Of a DNA stretch of 64,000 nucleotides, positions 8,097 to 15,180 are shown piece after piece. A program made the position numbers and the translations under genes. A model generated the notes under the pieces. That model saw only the letters and a program-made list of their open reading frames with translations. It had not been told where the DNA came from and searched no databases. Each line of letters opens with the position of its first letter. Positions within the stretch are counted from its first letter, which is position 1. The DNA is from Blastococcus sp. URHD0036 (lineage in GTDB: Bacteria; Actinomycetota; Actinomycetes; Mycobacteriales; Geodermatophilaceae), in NCBI RefSeq assembly GCF_000701365.1, contig NZ_JNIK01000003.1:62001-126000 (forward strand), in the 5' to 3' direction.

Positions 8097-8960
8097 CTAG
8101 GAGGGGCGGCGCAGGTCGTCGCGGACCCGGCGGGCGAGCGTCTCGGTGGCCCTGCGGTTGCCCCGGCTGCCCAGCGCGGCGCCGAGGAGGAAGGGGGCCG
8201 CGGCGGGGGCGCCGCGGACCATGCGGCGACCGAGCCGGCGGCTCAGCGCGCGGAATCCGGCGACGCCCAGGACCACGCCCACGCCCGTGGGGCCGGTGCG
8301 GTCGGCGGCGCGCTGCGCCGACCAGCTGGCCAGGTAGGCCGCCGCGCGCTCCCGTGCGTCGCCGGCCGGGCCGCGGCCGTGCAGCTCGTGGAGCTCGCCG
8401 AGCAGGACGATCTCGACCGCGGCCGTCAGCACCGTCTCGGCAGCGAGCTCCAGCGGCAGCGCCACCATCGACGGGGGCGCGAACCAGTGCGCGGCCGACA
8501 GCCCACCGGTGGCTCCGCCGACGGCGGCGGTGAGCCGGCCGGCGCGCAGCACCAGGGCGTCGGCGATCTCCTCGTCCGACGCCCCGTGGTGGGCCGCCCG
8601 CAACCGGGCGGCGTCGCGGATCGGCAGCCTCGGCACCGCGGCGGCCAGCAGGTCCCCGAGGACCGCGCCGGGTGCCCGCGGGGCGTCGCCGGGCGCACCG
8701 GGATCGCCGGAGCCGCCCCGTCCGGGGGTCACCGCCGACGCGACGGCGGCGAGGACGTCCCGGAGGGTGCCCGCCGTCCCCGGCGCGCCGCCGTCCGACG
8801 CCCCCGGGCGCGACGGGTGGCCGAGGAGACCGGTCACGGCGTCGGCGAGGAGCCGGGCCGCGCGCGGTGCCCCGCTCTCCACGTCGGCGGCCGCAGGGCG
8901 GCCGACCGGTCGTGGTGGCGGCACCTCGCGCGGCGGCCCGGTGCGGTGGGACCCGGTCAC
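8097..8960 (-). CDS. Hypothetical protein, Ala/Gly-rich, with a hydrophobic C-terminal half
   Basis: I do not recognise this 287-aa protein. The first 100 residues are low-complexity Pro/Gly/Ala with charged patches. The remainder contains hydrophobic segments ([59 protein letters not shown], each read in part) and the acidic/His patch [10 protein letters not shown]. In overall pattern it is faintly like EcsC-type membrane-associated proteins, but I would not assign it. It lies between dut and DUF4193, where M. tuberculosis has DUF3093 on the other strand. It ends 10 bases before dut starts, so it may be cotranscribed. Confidence 0.7.
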   Translation of the reverse strand: MTGSHRTGPPREVPPPRPVGRPAAADVESGAPRAARLLADAVTGLLGHPSRPGASDGGAPGTAGTLRDVLAAVASAVTPGRGGSGDPGAPGDAPRAPGAVLGDLLAAAVPRLPIRDAARLRAAHHGASDEEIADALVLRAGRLTAAVGGATGGLSAAHWFAPPSMVALPLELAAETVLTAAVEIVLLGELHELHGRGPAGDARERAAAYLASWSAQRAADRTGPTGVGVVLGVAGFRALSRRLGRRMVRGAPAAAPFLLGAALGSRGNRRATETLARRVRDDLRRPS

Positions 8961-8994
8961 GGTCGCCTCCCCCTCCCGCGGCGTGCGGGGAACC

Positions 8995-9294
8995 TCAGGC
9001 GCAGTCGCGGCAGAGCAGCTGGTCGCCCCTGGTCGACGCGAGCCGGGTCCGGTGCTGCACCAGGAAGCAGCGCGAGCAGGTGAACTCGTCCTCCTGCTTG
9101 GGCAGCACGCGGACGGTCAGCTCCTCGCCGCTCAGGTCGGCGCCGGGCAGCTCGAGGTTCTCGTTGAAGTCGGTCTCGTCCACGTCGACGGACGAGGACT
9201 GGGCCTCGGCGCGCCGTGCCTTGAGCTCCTCGAGCGAGTCCTCGCCGAGCTCGTCCGCCTCGTTGCGGCGCGGGGCGTCGTAATCGGTGGCCAT
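8995..9294 (-). CDS. DUF4193 zinc-ribbon-like protein
   Basis: 99-aa small acidic protein of the actinobacterial DUF4193 family (Rv2699c type). The N-terminus MATDYDAPRRN is family-typical, the centre is acidic (SSVDVDETDFNENLELPGAD), and the end carries two Cys pairs (CSRC and CRDC) spaced by about 22 residues, a likely zinc ribbon. GGAGGAGG lies upstream of the ATG. The family is usually linked to sigA-region genes; its function is unknown. Confidence 0.92.
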   Translation of the reverse strand: MATDYDAPRRNEADELGEDSLEELKARRAEAQSSSVDVDETDFNENLELPGADLSGEELTVRVLPKQEDEFTCSRCFLVQHRTRLASTRGDQLLCRDCA

Positions 9295-9604
9295 GGAGTG
9301 TGTGCCCCTCCTCCGGGGTGCGTCGGGCTGGTGGCCCGGCTGGTCGACGGCGGCACCGGGGCACCACCGTCCTGGCCGGCCGCTCGTGGCGACCGGATGG
9401 TCGGTCCCGGCGGCCGGCGCGTGCGCGCCTGCCGCTGGAGGTCGTTCACCGGGCCACCCGTCACCGGCGCAGTACGCGGCGGCGGAGGACCGGCAGGCCC
9501 CCCAACGCCGTGCAGCCCCGGTTTGTGCCCGGCTGCCGCCGACCGACGCATTCGCGCCGGATCGAGCCGGAGGGCCACGGAGCGCCAGAGGTTACCCTGC
9601 GGCG
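9295..9604. promoter_or_regulatory. 310-base divergent spacer between DUF4193 and a phosphotransferase gene
   Basis: No gene is supported here. On the plus strand TACCCT (9593-9598) lies 6 nt before the GTG at 9605, a leaderless-promoter pattern. The DUF4193 side has a purine-rich ribosome-binding site just upstream of its ATG. The rest is GC-rich sequence without a hairpin or repeat that I could support. Confidence 0.45.
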
Positions 9605-10651
9605 GTGTCGACTCCCGTGGGTGCTGATCCGGTCGTCGTCGGGCCCTACCTCGCCACCGCGCTGGGCGACCAGCGCTGGCGGCAGGTGAGCGTCGAGCTC
9701 ATCGCGGCCGGCATGTCCAACCTCACGTACGTGGTGACGCCGCAGGGCGGCACCGCCGACGACGCGGTGATCCTGCGCCGCCCGCCGACCGGCGCCGTGC
9801 TGGCCACCGCGCACGACATGGAGCGCGAGCACCGCGTCATCTCCGCCCTCGGCGGGACCGCCGTCCCCGTGCCGCGGACGCTGCACCTGTGCACCGACAC
9901 CGCCGTCCTGGGCGCGCCCTTCTACGTGATGGAGAAGGTCGACGGCGTGCACGTGGTCGACGCGCTCCCCCCGGGCTACGCCGACAAGCCGGCCCAGCGG
10001 CGGGCGATCGGCGACGGGCTGGTCGACGTCCTGGCCGACCTGCACGCCGTGGACCCCGCGGCCGTGGGGTTGGCCGACTTCGGCCGCCCCGAGGGCTTCG
10101 CCGCCCGCCAGGTGCGCCGGTGGAGCAAGCAGTGGGACGCCACCCGCGACCGCGACCGGCCCGCCATGGACGCCCTGGCCGCCCGCCTGGCCGAGACGGT
10201 GCCGGCCACCCAGCGGTCCGGGATCGTGCACGGCGACTACCGGCTGGACAACTGCCTGCTCGACCCGGGAACGCCGGGGCGCATCCGCGCCGTCCTGGAC
10301 TGGGAGATGTCCACCCTCGGCGACCCGCTGACCGACATCGGGATGCTGTTCGTCTACTGGCCGGAGGCCGGTGAGGACCCGCCGGCGGTGCAGAGCGCGG
10401 TCACCGCGCTGCCCGGGTTCCCGACCCGGCAGGAGATCGCCGAGCGGTACGCGCAGCGCAGCGGCATGGACCTGGGCGAGCTCTCCTGGTACGTCGGGTT
10501 CGCCTACTTCAAGTTCGCCGCGATCGTCGCCGGCATCGTGGCCCGCTCGAAGGCCGGGGCCATGGCCGGCAAGGACACCAGCGGCTACGCCGAGCGGATC
10601 GACGGCTGCGTCGACCGCGGACGCGCCGCGCTGGACGACGGTGCGATCTAG
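9605..10651 (+). CDS. Phosphotransferase family protein (APH/choline kinase fold, ACAD10-like)
   Basis: 348-aa predicted small-molecule kinase. The Brenner motif HGDYRLDNCLL supplies the catalytic Asp and Mg ligand, LDWEMSTLGDPLTDIGML supplies the metal-binding Asp, and an N-terminal lobe lysine/arginine region (VILRRPPTG) binds ATP. This subfamily usually accompanies acyl-CoA dehydrogenases, and a role in phosphorylating hydroxyacyl-CoA intermediates is known for the ACAD10/11 type, but no such dehydrogenase is nearby. The GTG start is chosen because TACCCT sits 6 nt upstream and the family N-terminus (DPVVVGPYLATAL) follows. Not an antibiotic-resistance call. Confidence 0.85.
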   Translation: MSTPVGADPVVVGPYLATALGDQRWRQVSVELIAAGMSNLTYVVTPQGGTADDAVILRRPPTGAVLATAHDMEREHRVISALGGTAVPVPRTLHLCTDTAVLGAPFYVMEKVDGVHVVDALPPGYADKPAQRRAIGDGLVDVLADLHAVDPAAVGLADFGRPEGFAARQVRRWSKQWDATRDRDRPAMDALAARLAETVPATQRSGIVHGDYRLDNCLLDPGTPGRIRAVLDWEMSTLGDPLTDIGMLFVYWPEAGEDPPAVQSAVTALPGFPTRQEIAERYAQRSGMDLGELSWYVGFAYFKFAAIVAGIVARSKAGAMAGKDTSGYAERIDGCVDRGRAALDDGAI

Positions 10652-10698
10652 CGCCGGCGCGCGGCCCTAGACTCCCCGGCCGTGGGCCTGGAGCAACG

Positions 10699-11259
10699 GT
10701 GAGCACGACCACGGACCGTCCGACGGTCGGGCCGCGCCCCCGCCGCAGCGGTCGCCGCCCCCTCCCCCCGCTGATCTTCCTGCTGGTGCTGGCCATCGCC
10801 GCGCTCGGCGTCTGGTGGAAGGTCTTCGGCGACGCCGCCGCCGACGAGGACCGCGAGGAGGCCGCCTGCGCGGTCGCCTCGACCGCGCCGCCGCAGCTGG
10901 ACCCGACCACGGTGCGCCTGCGGGTGTTCAACGCCACCGACACCGCCGGCCTCGCGCAGCAGGTCGGCGACGAGCTGCGGGCCCGCGGCTTCGTGGTGGA
11001 GGAGGTCGCGAACGACCCCACCGAACGTGAGGTCACCGGCGTCGGCGAGATCCGCCACGGCCCCCGCGGCTCCGACGCCGCGTCCTACATGACGGTGTAC
11101 ATGCCGGGCGCCGGCGACTGGCCCGACACCCGCGCCGACGACCGCGTCGACTTCGTGATCGGGCCCGACTTCCCCGGCGTGCCGAGCCCCGAGGAGGTCG
11201 CCGCCGTCCTCGCCCCGGCCTCCAGCGCCGCCGCGGAGTGCGACGTCCCCGTCTCCTAG
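10699..11259 (+). CDS. cei: LytR C-terminal domain envelope protein, Cei-like
   Basis: 186-aa membrane-anchored protein. Residues 1-20 are basic, residues about 22-43 form one transmembrane helix (PLIFLLVLAIAALGVWWKV), and the extracytoplasmic part has a LytR_C domain (VRLRVFNATDTAGLAQQV, GDELRARGF). It matches Rv2700 (cei, cell envelope integrity) in size, architecture and position. The GTG start has GGAG 8 nt upstream; a TAGACT -10 candidate lies at 10668-10673. The stop codon overlaps the stop of the convergent suhB in a CTAG tetranucleotide. Confidence 0.85.
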   Translation: MSTTTDRPTVGPRPRRSGRRPLPPLIFLLVLAIAALGVWWKVFGDAAADEDREEAACAVASTAPPQLDPTTVRLRVFNATDTAGLAQQVGDELRARGFVVEEVANDPTEREVTGVGEIRHGPRGSDAASYMTVYMPGAGDWPDTRADDRVDFVIGPDFPGVPSPEEVAAVLAPASSAAAECDVPVS

Positions 11260-12062
11260 CTCCAGTGCAGCCGGTCCAGCAGCTCGACGAACGGACCGGC
11301 CACCGACGGCGCCACCGCGATCGCCAGCGGATCGGCGAACGCACGGCCGGGCAGCCCGGTGACCACCAGCCCCGCCTCGGCGGCCACGAGCGCGCCGGCG
11401 GCGTGGTCCCACGGCTTCAGCCCGGACTCGTAGTAGGCGTCGACCCGGCCGGCCGCCACCGTGCAGAGGTCCAGCGCCGAGGAGCCGTGCCGGCGGATGT
11501 CCCGGACGACCGGCAGCAGCTCGGCGACCACCGCACCCTGCACCCGCCGCTGCTCGACCCGGTAGCCGAAGCCGGTGAGGACGAGGGTCTGCTCCAGCGA
11601 CACGGGGCTGCTGCCGCGCAACCGCACCGGCTCCGGCTGCGCCGGCGAGCTCTCGAAGGAACCGCCGCCGGCCGTCGCCGTGTACCGCTCGCCGGTCAGG
11701 ACGTTGTGCACGACCCCGGCCACCACCTGCCCGTGCACCTCCGCCGCGATCGACACGGAGAACGCCGGCAGGCCGTAGAGCAGGTTGACGGTCCCGTCGA
11801 CGGGGTCCACGACCCAGCGCACGCCCGAGGTCCCGGCCCGGTCGGCGCCCTCCTCCCCGAGCAGCCCGTCGTCGGGGCGGGCGGCGAGCAGCCGCCGGGT
11901 GATCAGCTCCTCGGCCGCCCGGTCGACGGCGGTGACGACGTCGGTGGGACTGGACTTCGTGTCCACGTCGGCGCCCGCACCCGTCCGCTCGCGGGCGATC
12001 AGCGCGGCGGCCTCGTCCGCGGTGGCGACGGCCAGCTCGAGCAACTCGTTCGGATGGGTCAC
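11256..12062 (-). CDS. suhB: Inositol monophosphatase family protein
   Basis: 268-aa Mg-dependent phosphatase that hydrolyses inositol-1-phosphate, for phosphatidylinositol and related glycolipids. The signature motifs are present: TDVVTAVDRAAEE, GEEGAD (metal Glu), WVVDPVDGTVNLLYGLP (metal Asp residues) and LKPWDHAAGALVAAEAG. The GTG start at 12062 begins the family N-terminus (THPNELLELAVATADEAA). It is convergent with cei (shared CTAG stops) and divergent from ppgK with 57 bases between starts. Homologue of Rv2701c. Confidence 0.93.
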   Translation of the reverse strand: MTHPNELLELAVATADEAAALIARERTGAGADVDTKSSPTDVVTAVDRAAEELITRRLLAARPDDGLLGEEGADRAGTSGVRWVVDPVDGTVNLLYGLPAFSVSIAAEVHGQVVAGVVHNVLTGERYTATAGGGSFESSPAQPEPVRLRGSSPVSLEQTLVLTGFGYRVEQRRVQGAVVAELLPVVRDIRRHGSSALDLCTVAAGRVDAYYESGLKPWDHAAGALVAAEAGLVVTGLPGRAFADPLAIAVAPSVAGPFVELLDRLHWS

Positions 12063-12119
12063 GGCCCGATCCTCCCCGCACCTGCCGCGGTCCCGGACAC
12101 GGGTCACTACGGTGACGGC

Positions 12120-12863
12120 GTGCAGGGCTTCGGGGTGGACATCGGCGGCAGCGGCATCAAGGGGTGTGTGGTCGACCTCGAGCGGGGCGAACTCGTGGGC
12201 GAGCGGCTCCGCATCCCCACGCCTCAGCCGGCCCATCCGGACGCGGTCTGCGACGTGGTGGCCGAGATCGTCGCCGGCTTCGACTGGACCGAGCGGGTCG
12301 GGGTCACCTTCCCCGGCGTCCTCAAGAAGGGCGTGGCGCACACCGCCGCCAACGTCGACCACAGCTGGCTGGGCACCAACCTGGCCGTCGGCGTCGAGGA
12401 GCGGATCCCCGGCACGGTGACGACGCTCAACGACGCCGACGCCGCCGGCATCGCCGAGATGCACTACGGCGCCGGGCGCGGGCGCGAGGGCGTGGTGCTG
12501 ATGCTCACCTTCGGCACGGGGATCGGCAGCGCCCTCTTCACCGACGGCGTCCTCGTGCCGAACACGGAGTTCGGCCACATCCAGGTCGACGGCGAGGACG
12601 GCGAGAAGCGCGCCTCCGCGTCGGCCCGGGAGCGCGAGGAGCTGAGCTACCACGAGTGGGCCCGCCGCGTGGACCGCTACCTCGACGTGCTCGAGGCCGG
12701 CGTCTGGCCCGACCTCATCATCGTCGGCGGCGGGGTGAGCAAGAAGGCCGACAAGTGGGTCCCGCTGCTGTCGACGCGCACCCCCGTCGTCCCCGCCCAG
12801 CTCCTCAACGACGCCGGGATCGTCGGCGCCGCGCTCGCCGCCGCGGAGGGCATCCACAACTGA
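12120..12863 (+). CDS. ppgK: Polyphosphate glucokinase
   Basis: Phosphorylates glucose to glucose-6-phosphate with polyphosphate or ATP. The 247-aa ROK-family kinase has the phosphate-binding DIGGSGIKG at the N-terminus, the catalytic region [17 protein letters not shown], and the nucleotide motif [12 protein letters not shown] followed by NTEFGHIQV and [20 protein letters not shown] (12108-12113) lies 6 nt before the GTG, so the transcript is probably leaderless. Next to sigA as in M. tuberculosis (Rv2702). A second polyphosphate enzyme, PPK2, is about 17 kb downstream. Confidence 0.95.
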   Translation: MQGFGVDIGGSGIKGCVVDLERGELVGERLRIPTPQPAHPDAVCDVVAEIVAGFDWTERVGVTFPGVLKKGVAHTAANVDHSWLGTNLAVGVEERIPGTVTTLNDADAAGIAEMHYGAGRGREGVVLMLTFGTGIGSALFTDGVLVPNTEFGHIQVDGEDGEKRASASAREREELSYHEWARRVDRYLDVLEAGVWPDLIIVGGGVSKKADKWVPLLSTRTPVVPAQLLNDAGIVGAALAAAEGIHN

Positions 12864-12936
12864 CTCCGGGGGGCCGCGCACCCCGTCCGGGCGAGGCCGT
12901 CACGACGAAGCCGGTGGAACCGCGCGAAACCGTCGT

Positions 12937-12942
12937 TACAAT
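12937..12942 (+). promoter_or_regulatory. Candidate sigA -10 element and long leader
   Basis: TACAAT is the best housekeeping -10 match in the spacer before sigA; no good -35 is seen. Transcription would start near 12949, leaving a leader of about 168 nt before the GTG at 13117, which is preceded by the purine-rich GGGAAGGAA. Confidence 0.55.
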
Positions 12943-13060
12943 GGAGGAGCCCCGCCCCCGTCGCTAGCAGCCGAGAGGCTTCCCCCAGCCGCGCGCCGGT
13001 CAAACGCCGCGCAGGGTCCGGGGTCCCATCTCGTGCACACCGACGCGGTCGAGGCCGCTA

Positions 13061-13085
13061 CCCGGGGACCGATCGGTTCCCCGGG
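13061..13085 (+). other. Hairpin in the sigA leader
   Basis: CCCGGGGA (13061-13068) and TCCCCGGG (13078-13085) form a perfect 8-bp stem around a loop that itself contains the palindrome CCGATCGG. The hairpin ends about 31 nt before the sigA start codon, close enough to influence ribosome loading. Confidence 0.45.
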
Positions 13086-13116
13086 GAACGGGACCCAGAA
13101 CGGGAAGGAACCCTGA

Positions 13117-14427
13117 GTGCCCGCCGAAACGCCCGCACCGGACACCGCCGCCACGAGCGCCGTGACTCGCTCGAGGACGGCCGCCGGCAAGGCCGCCCCC
13201 CCGGCCCGCAAGAAGGCCCCGGCGAAGCCCGGCACCAAGAGCCGCACCAAGCCCAGCATCGCGCCGTCGCCCGGCGGTGGTGAGGGCGGTGCCGTCCTGA
13301 CCGCCGTGGCGACCGGGGACACCGCGGTCGCCGTGGTCGAGGCCGGTGAGGGTCTCAAGCTCGACGAGACCGTGGTCGCCGGCCCCGACGGCGTCGCCGT
13401 CGCCGAGCCCGCCGAGGAGACCCCCGCCGAGGGTGGTGACTTCGAGTGGGACGACGAGGAGGAGTCGGAGGCCCTGCGGCAGGCCCGCAAGGACGCCGAG
13501 ATGACCGCCTCGGCGGACTCGGTCCGCGCCTATCTCAAGCAGATCGGCAAGGTCGCCCTGCTCAACGCCGAGGAGGAGGTCGACCTCGCCAAGCGGATCG
13601 AGGCCGGGCTCTACGCCTCCGAGCGGCTGCGCCAGGTCGAGGAGGAGGGGCAGAAGCTCTCCCCCCAGCTGCGCCGTGACCTCAACTGGATCGTCCGCGA
13701 CGGCGAGCGCGCCAAGAACCACCTGCTGGAGGCCAACCTCCGCCTCGTGGTCTCCCTGGCCAAGCGCTACACCGGCCGCGGCATGGCGTTCCTGGACCTC
13801 ATCCAGGAGGGCAACCTCGGTCTGATCCGTGCGGTCGAGAAGTTCGACTACACCAAGGGCTACAAGTTCTCGACCTACGCGACGTGGTGGATCCGCCAGG
13901 CCATCACCCGCGCGATGGCCGACCAGGCGCGCACCATCCGCATCCCGGTGCACATGGTCGAGGTCATCAACAAGCTCGGCCGCATACAGCGCGAGCTGCT
14001 CCAGGATCTCGGCCGCGAGCCGACGCCTGAGGAGCTGGCCAAGGAGATGGACATCACCCCGGACAAGGTGCTGGAGATCCAGCAGTACGCCCGGGAGCCC
14101 ATCAGCCTCGACCAGACCATCGGCGACGAGGGCGACAGCCAGCTCGGTGACTTCATCGAGGACTCCGAGGCGGTCGTGGCCGTCGACGCGGTCAGCTTCA
14201 CGCTCATGCAGGACCAGCTGACCAGCGTGCTGCAGACGCTGTCGGAGCGGGAGGCCGGCGTCGTCCGGCTGCGGTTCGGCCTCACCGACGGCCAGCCGCG
14301 CACGCTCGACGAGATCGGTCAGGTCTACGGCGTGACCCGTGAGCGGATCCGCCAGATCGAGTCGAAGACGATGTCGAAGCTGCGCCACCCGAGCCGCTCC
14401 CAGGTGCTCCGCGACTACCTGGACTGA
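13117..14427 (+). CDS. sigA: Primary RNA polymerase sigma factor (SigA/HrdB/RpoD type)
   Basis: 436-aa housekeeping sigma-70. The first 130 residues are a Lys/Ala/Pro-rich then acidic tail (region 1.1-like). Region 1.2 starts at [14 protein letters not shown]; region 2 includes [40 protein letters not shown] and [13 protein letters not shown] (-10 recognition); region 3 follows ([13 protein letters not shown]); region 4 has the [24 protein letters not shown] for the -35. The translation starts at GTG after GGGAAGGAA. A strong hairpin follows at 14508-14539. Positional homologue of Rv2703; the shorter paralogue SigB is at 39.1 kb. Confidence 0.97.
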   Translation: MPAETPAPDTAATSAVTRSRTAAGKAAPPARKKAPAKPGTKSRTKPSIAPSPGGGEGGAVLTAVATGDTAVAVVEAGEGLKLDETVVAGPDGVAVAEPAEETPAEGGDFEWDDEEESEALRQARKDAEMTASADSVRAYLKQIGKVALLNAEEEVDLAKRIEAGLYASERLRQVEEEGQKLSPQLRRDLNWIVRDGERAKNHLLEANLRLVVSLAKRYTGRGMAFLDLIQEGNLGLIRAVEKFDYTKGYKFSTYATWWIRQAITRAMADQARTIRIPVHMVEVINKLGRIQRELLQDLGREPTPEELAKEMDITPDKVLEIQQYAREPISLDQTIGDEGDSQLGDFIEDSEAVVAVDAVSFTLMQDQLTSVLQTLSEREAGVVRLRFGLTDGQPRTLDEIGQVYGVTRERIRQIESKTMSKLRHPSRSQVLRDYLD

Positions 14428-14507
14428 CGAAGGACCACCTCGCCCCCCGACCCTCGCTCCGCTCGGGCCGGGCCCCTGCGAGGCGGCCACTCAGCACGTC
14501 ACCGCGC

Positions 14508-14539
14508 CGGCCCCGTTCCTCTCCGGAGGGACGGGGCCG
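14508..14539 (+). terminator. Hairpin downstream of sigA
   Basis: CGGCCCCGT (14508-14516) pairs with ACGGGGCCG (14531-14539), a perfect 9-bp stem with a 14-nt loop, 80 bases after the sigA stop. There is no U-tract, which is common for actinobacterial terminators. Confidence 0.6.
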
Positions 14540-14929
14540 TCGTCGTCCCGGTGACGGACGGGTGTTCCGCGTGTTGCCCGCCGGGGCCTCTGTTGCGACG
14601 AGGTCACGATCTCACCCTCTGGTGCCGGACCGGCCGTGTACGACCACACCTGTCGGGTATCCGGCGTAGCGTTGGCGACGTTCAGACAGCAGCGGACCCA
14701 CCAGCCGGATCCAGGCCGGCGCACGGAACTCCCCAGACCGACCGACCACAGACCAGCACCGTCCAGACATGAGTCCCTGCTGGACCCCACCGGCACCACC
14801 GGTCGCGGGTGTCCCGTCTCACGGCGGGTCGTCCGTCCGACCCGCCGGACCGGGGAACACGGGGAACCATCCTGGCGCTGTGCAGGAGGCCGATCCGCAA
14901 TCGCGGGTCCGTGCGGCAGAGAGCGAGTG
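14540..14929 (+). promoter_or_regulatory. Gene-free leader region upstream of the DUF7455 gene
   Basis: About 390 bases without a supportable gene. TAGCGT (14667-14672) is a possible -10, which would give a leader of roughly 250 nt. Within it CGGCGGGTCG (14822-14831) and CGACCCGCCG (14838-14847) form a perfect 10-bp stem with a 6-nt loop, ending 82 bases before the ATG. M. tuberculosis carries small genes (Rv2704-Rv2706c) in this interval; none is recognisable here. Confidence 0.4.
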
Positions 14930-15139
14930 ATGAGCCAGATGACCCAGACGCTGACGACGACGATCCCCGCCGACGACCTCGTCGTCCCCTTCCACTGCGA
15001 CCGTTGCGGTGCGCTGGCCAAGGTTCGGGTCGTCCTTCCCAGTGGCAGCGACCTCGTCTTCTGCGGGCACCACGCCCGTGAGTACGAGGGCAAGCTGCGT
15101 GACATCGCCGCCGACATCATCGAGACCGACGGCGAGTAG
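14930..15139 (+). CDS. DUF7455 small Cys/His protein
   Basis: 69-aa protein of a family that follows sigA in many actinobacteria. The centre reads FHCDRCGALAKVRVVLPSG and LVFCGHHAREYEGKLRDIA: a CxxC pair plus a C-x-H-H group that would make one zinc site. ATG at 14930 is chosen; an in-frame GTG one codon upstream is possible. Function unknown. Confidence 0.85.
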   Translation: MSQMTQTLTTTIPADDLVVPFHCDRCGALAKVRVVLPSGSDLVFCGHHAREYEGKLRDIAADIIETDGE

Positions 15140-15180
15140 CACCGCCCCGACTGAACGAGGCGCTATCGTCGCGCACAGCG

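Noticed and set aside
9605-10651. Aminoglycoside resistance kinase
   Set aside because: The sequence is of the ACAD10-like phosphotransferase type, which is chromosomal and metabolic.
12901-12950. ECF-type promoter for sigA based on GGAAC near 12916
   Set aside because: The following GTT is only 14 bases away, too short; the TACAAT housekeeping -10 fits better.
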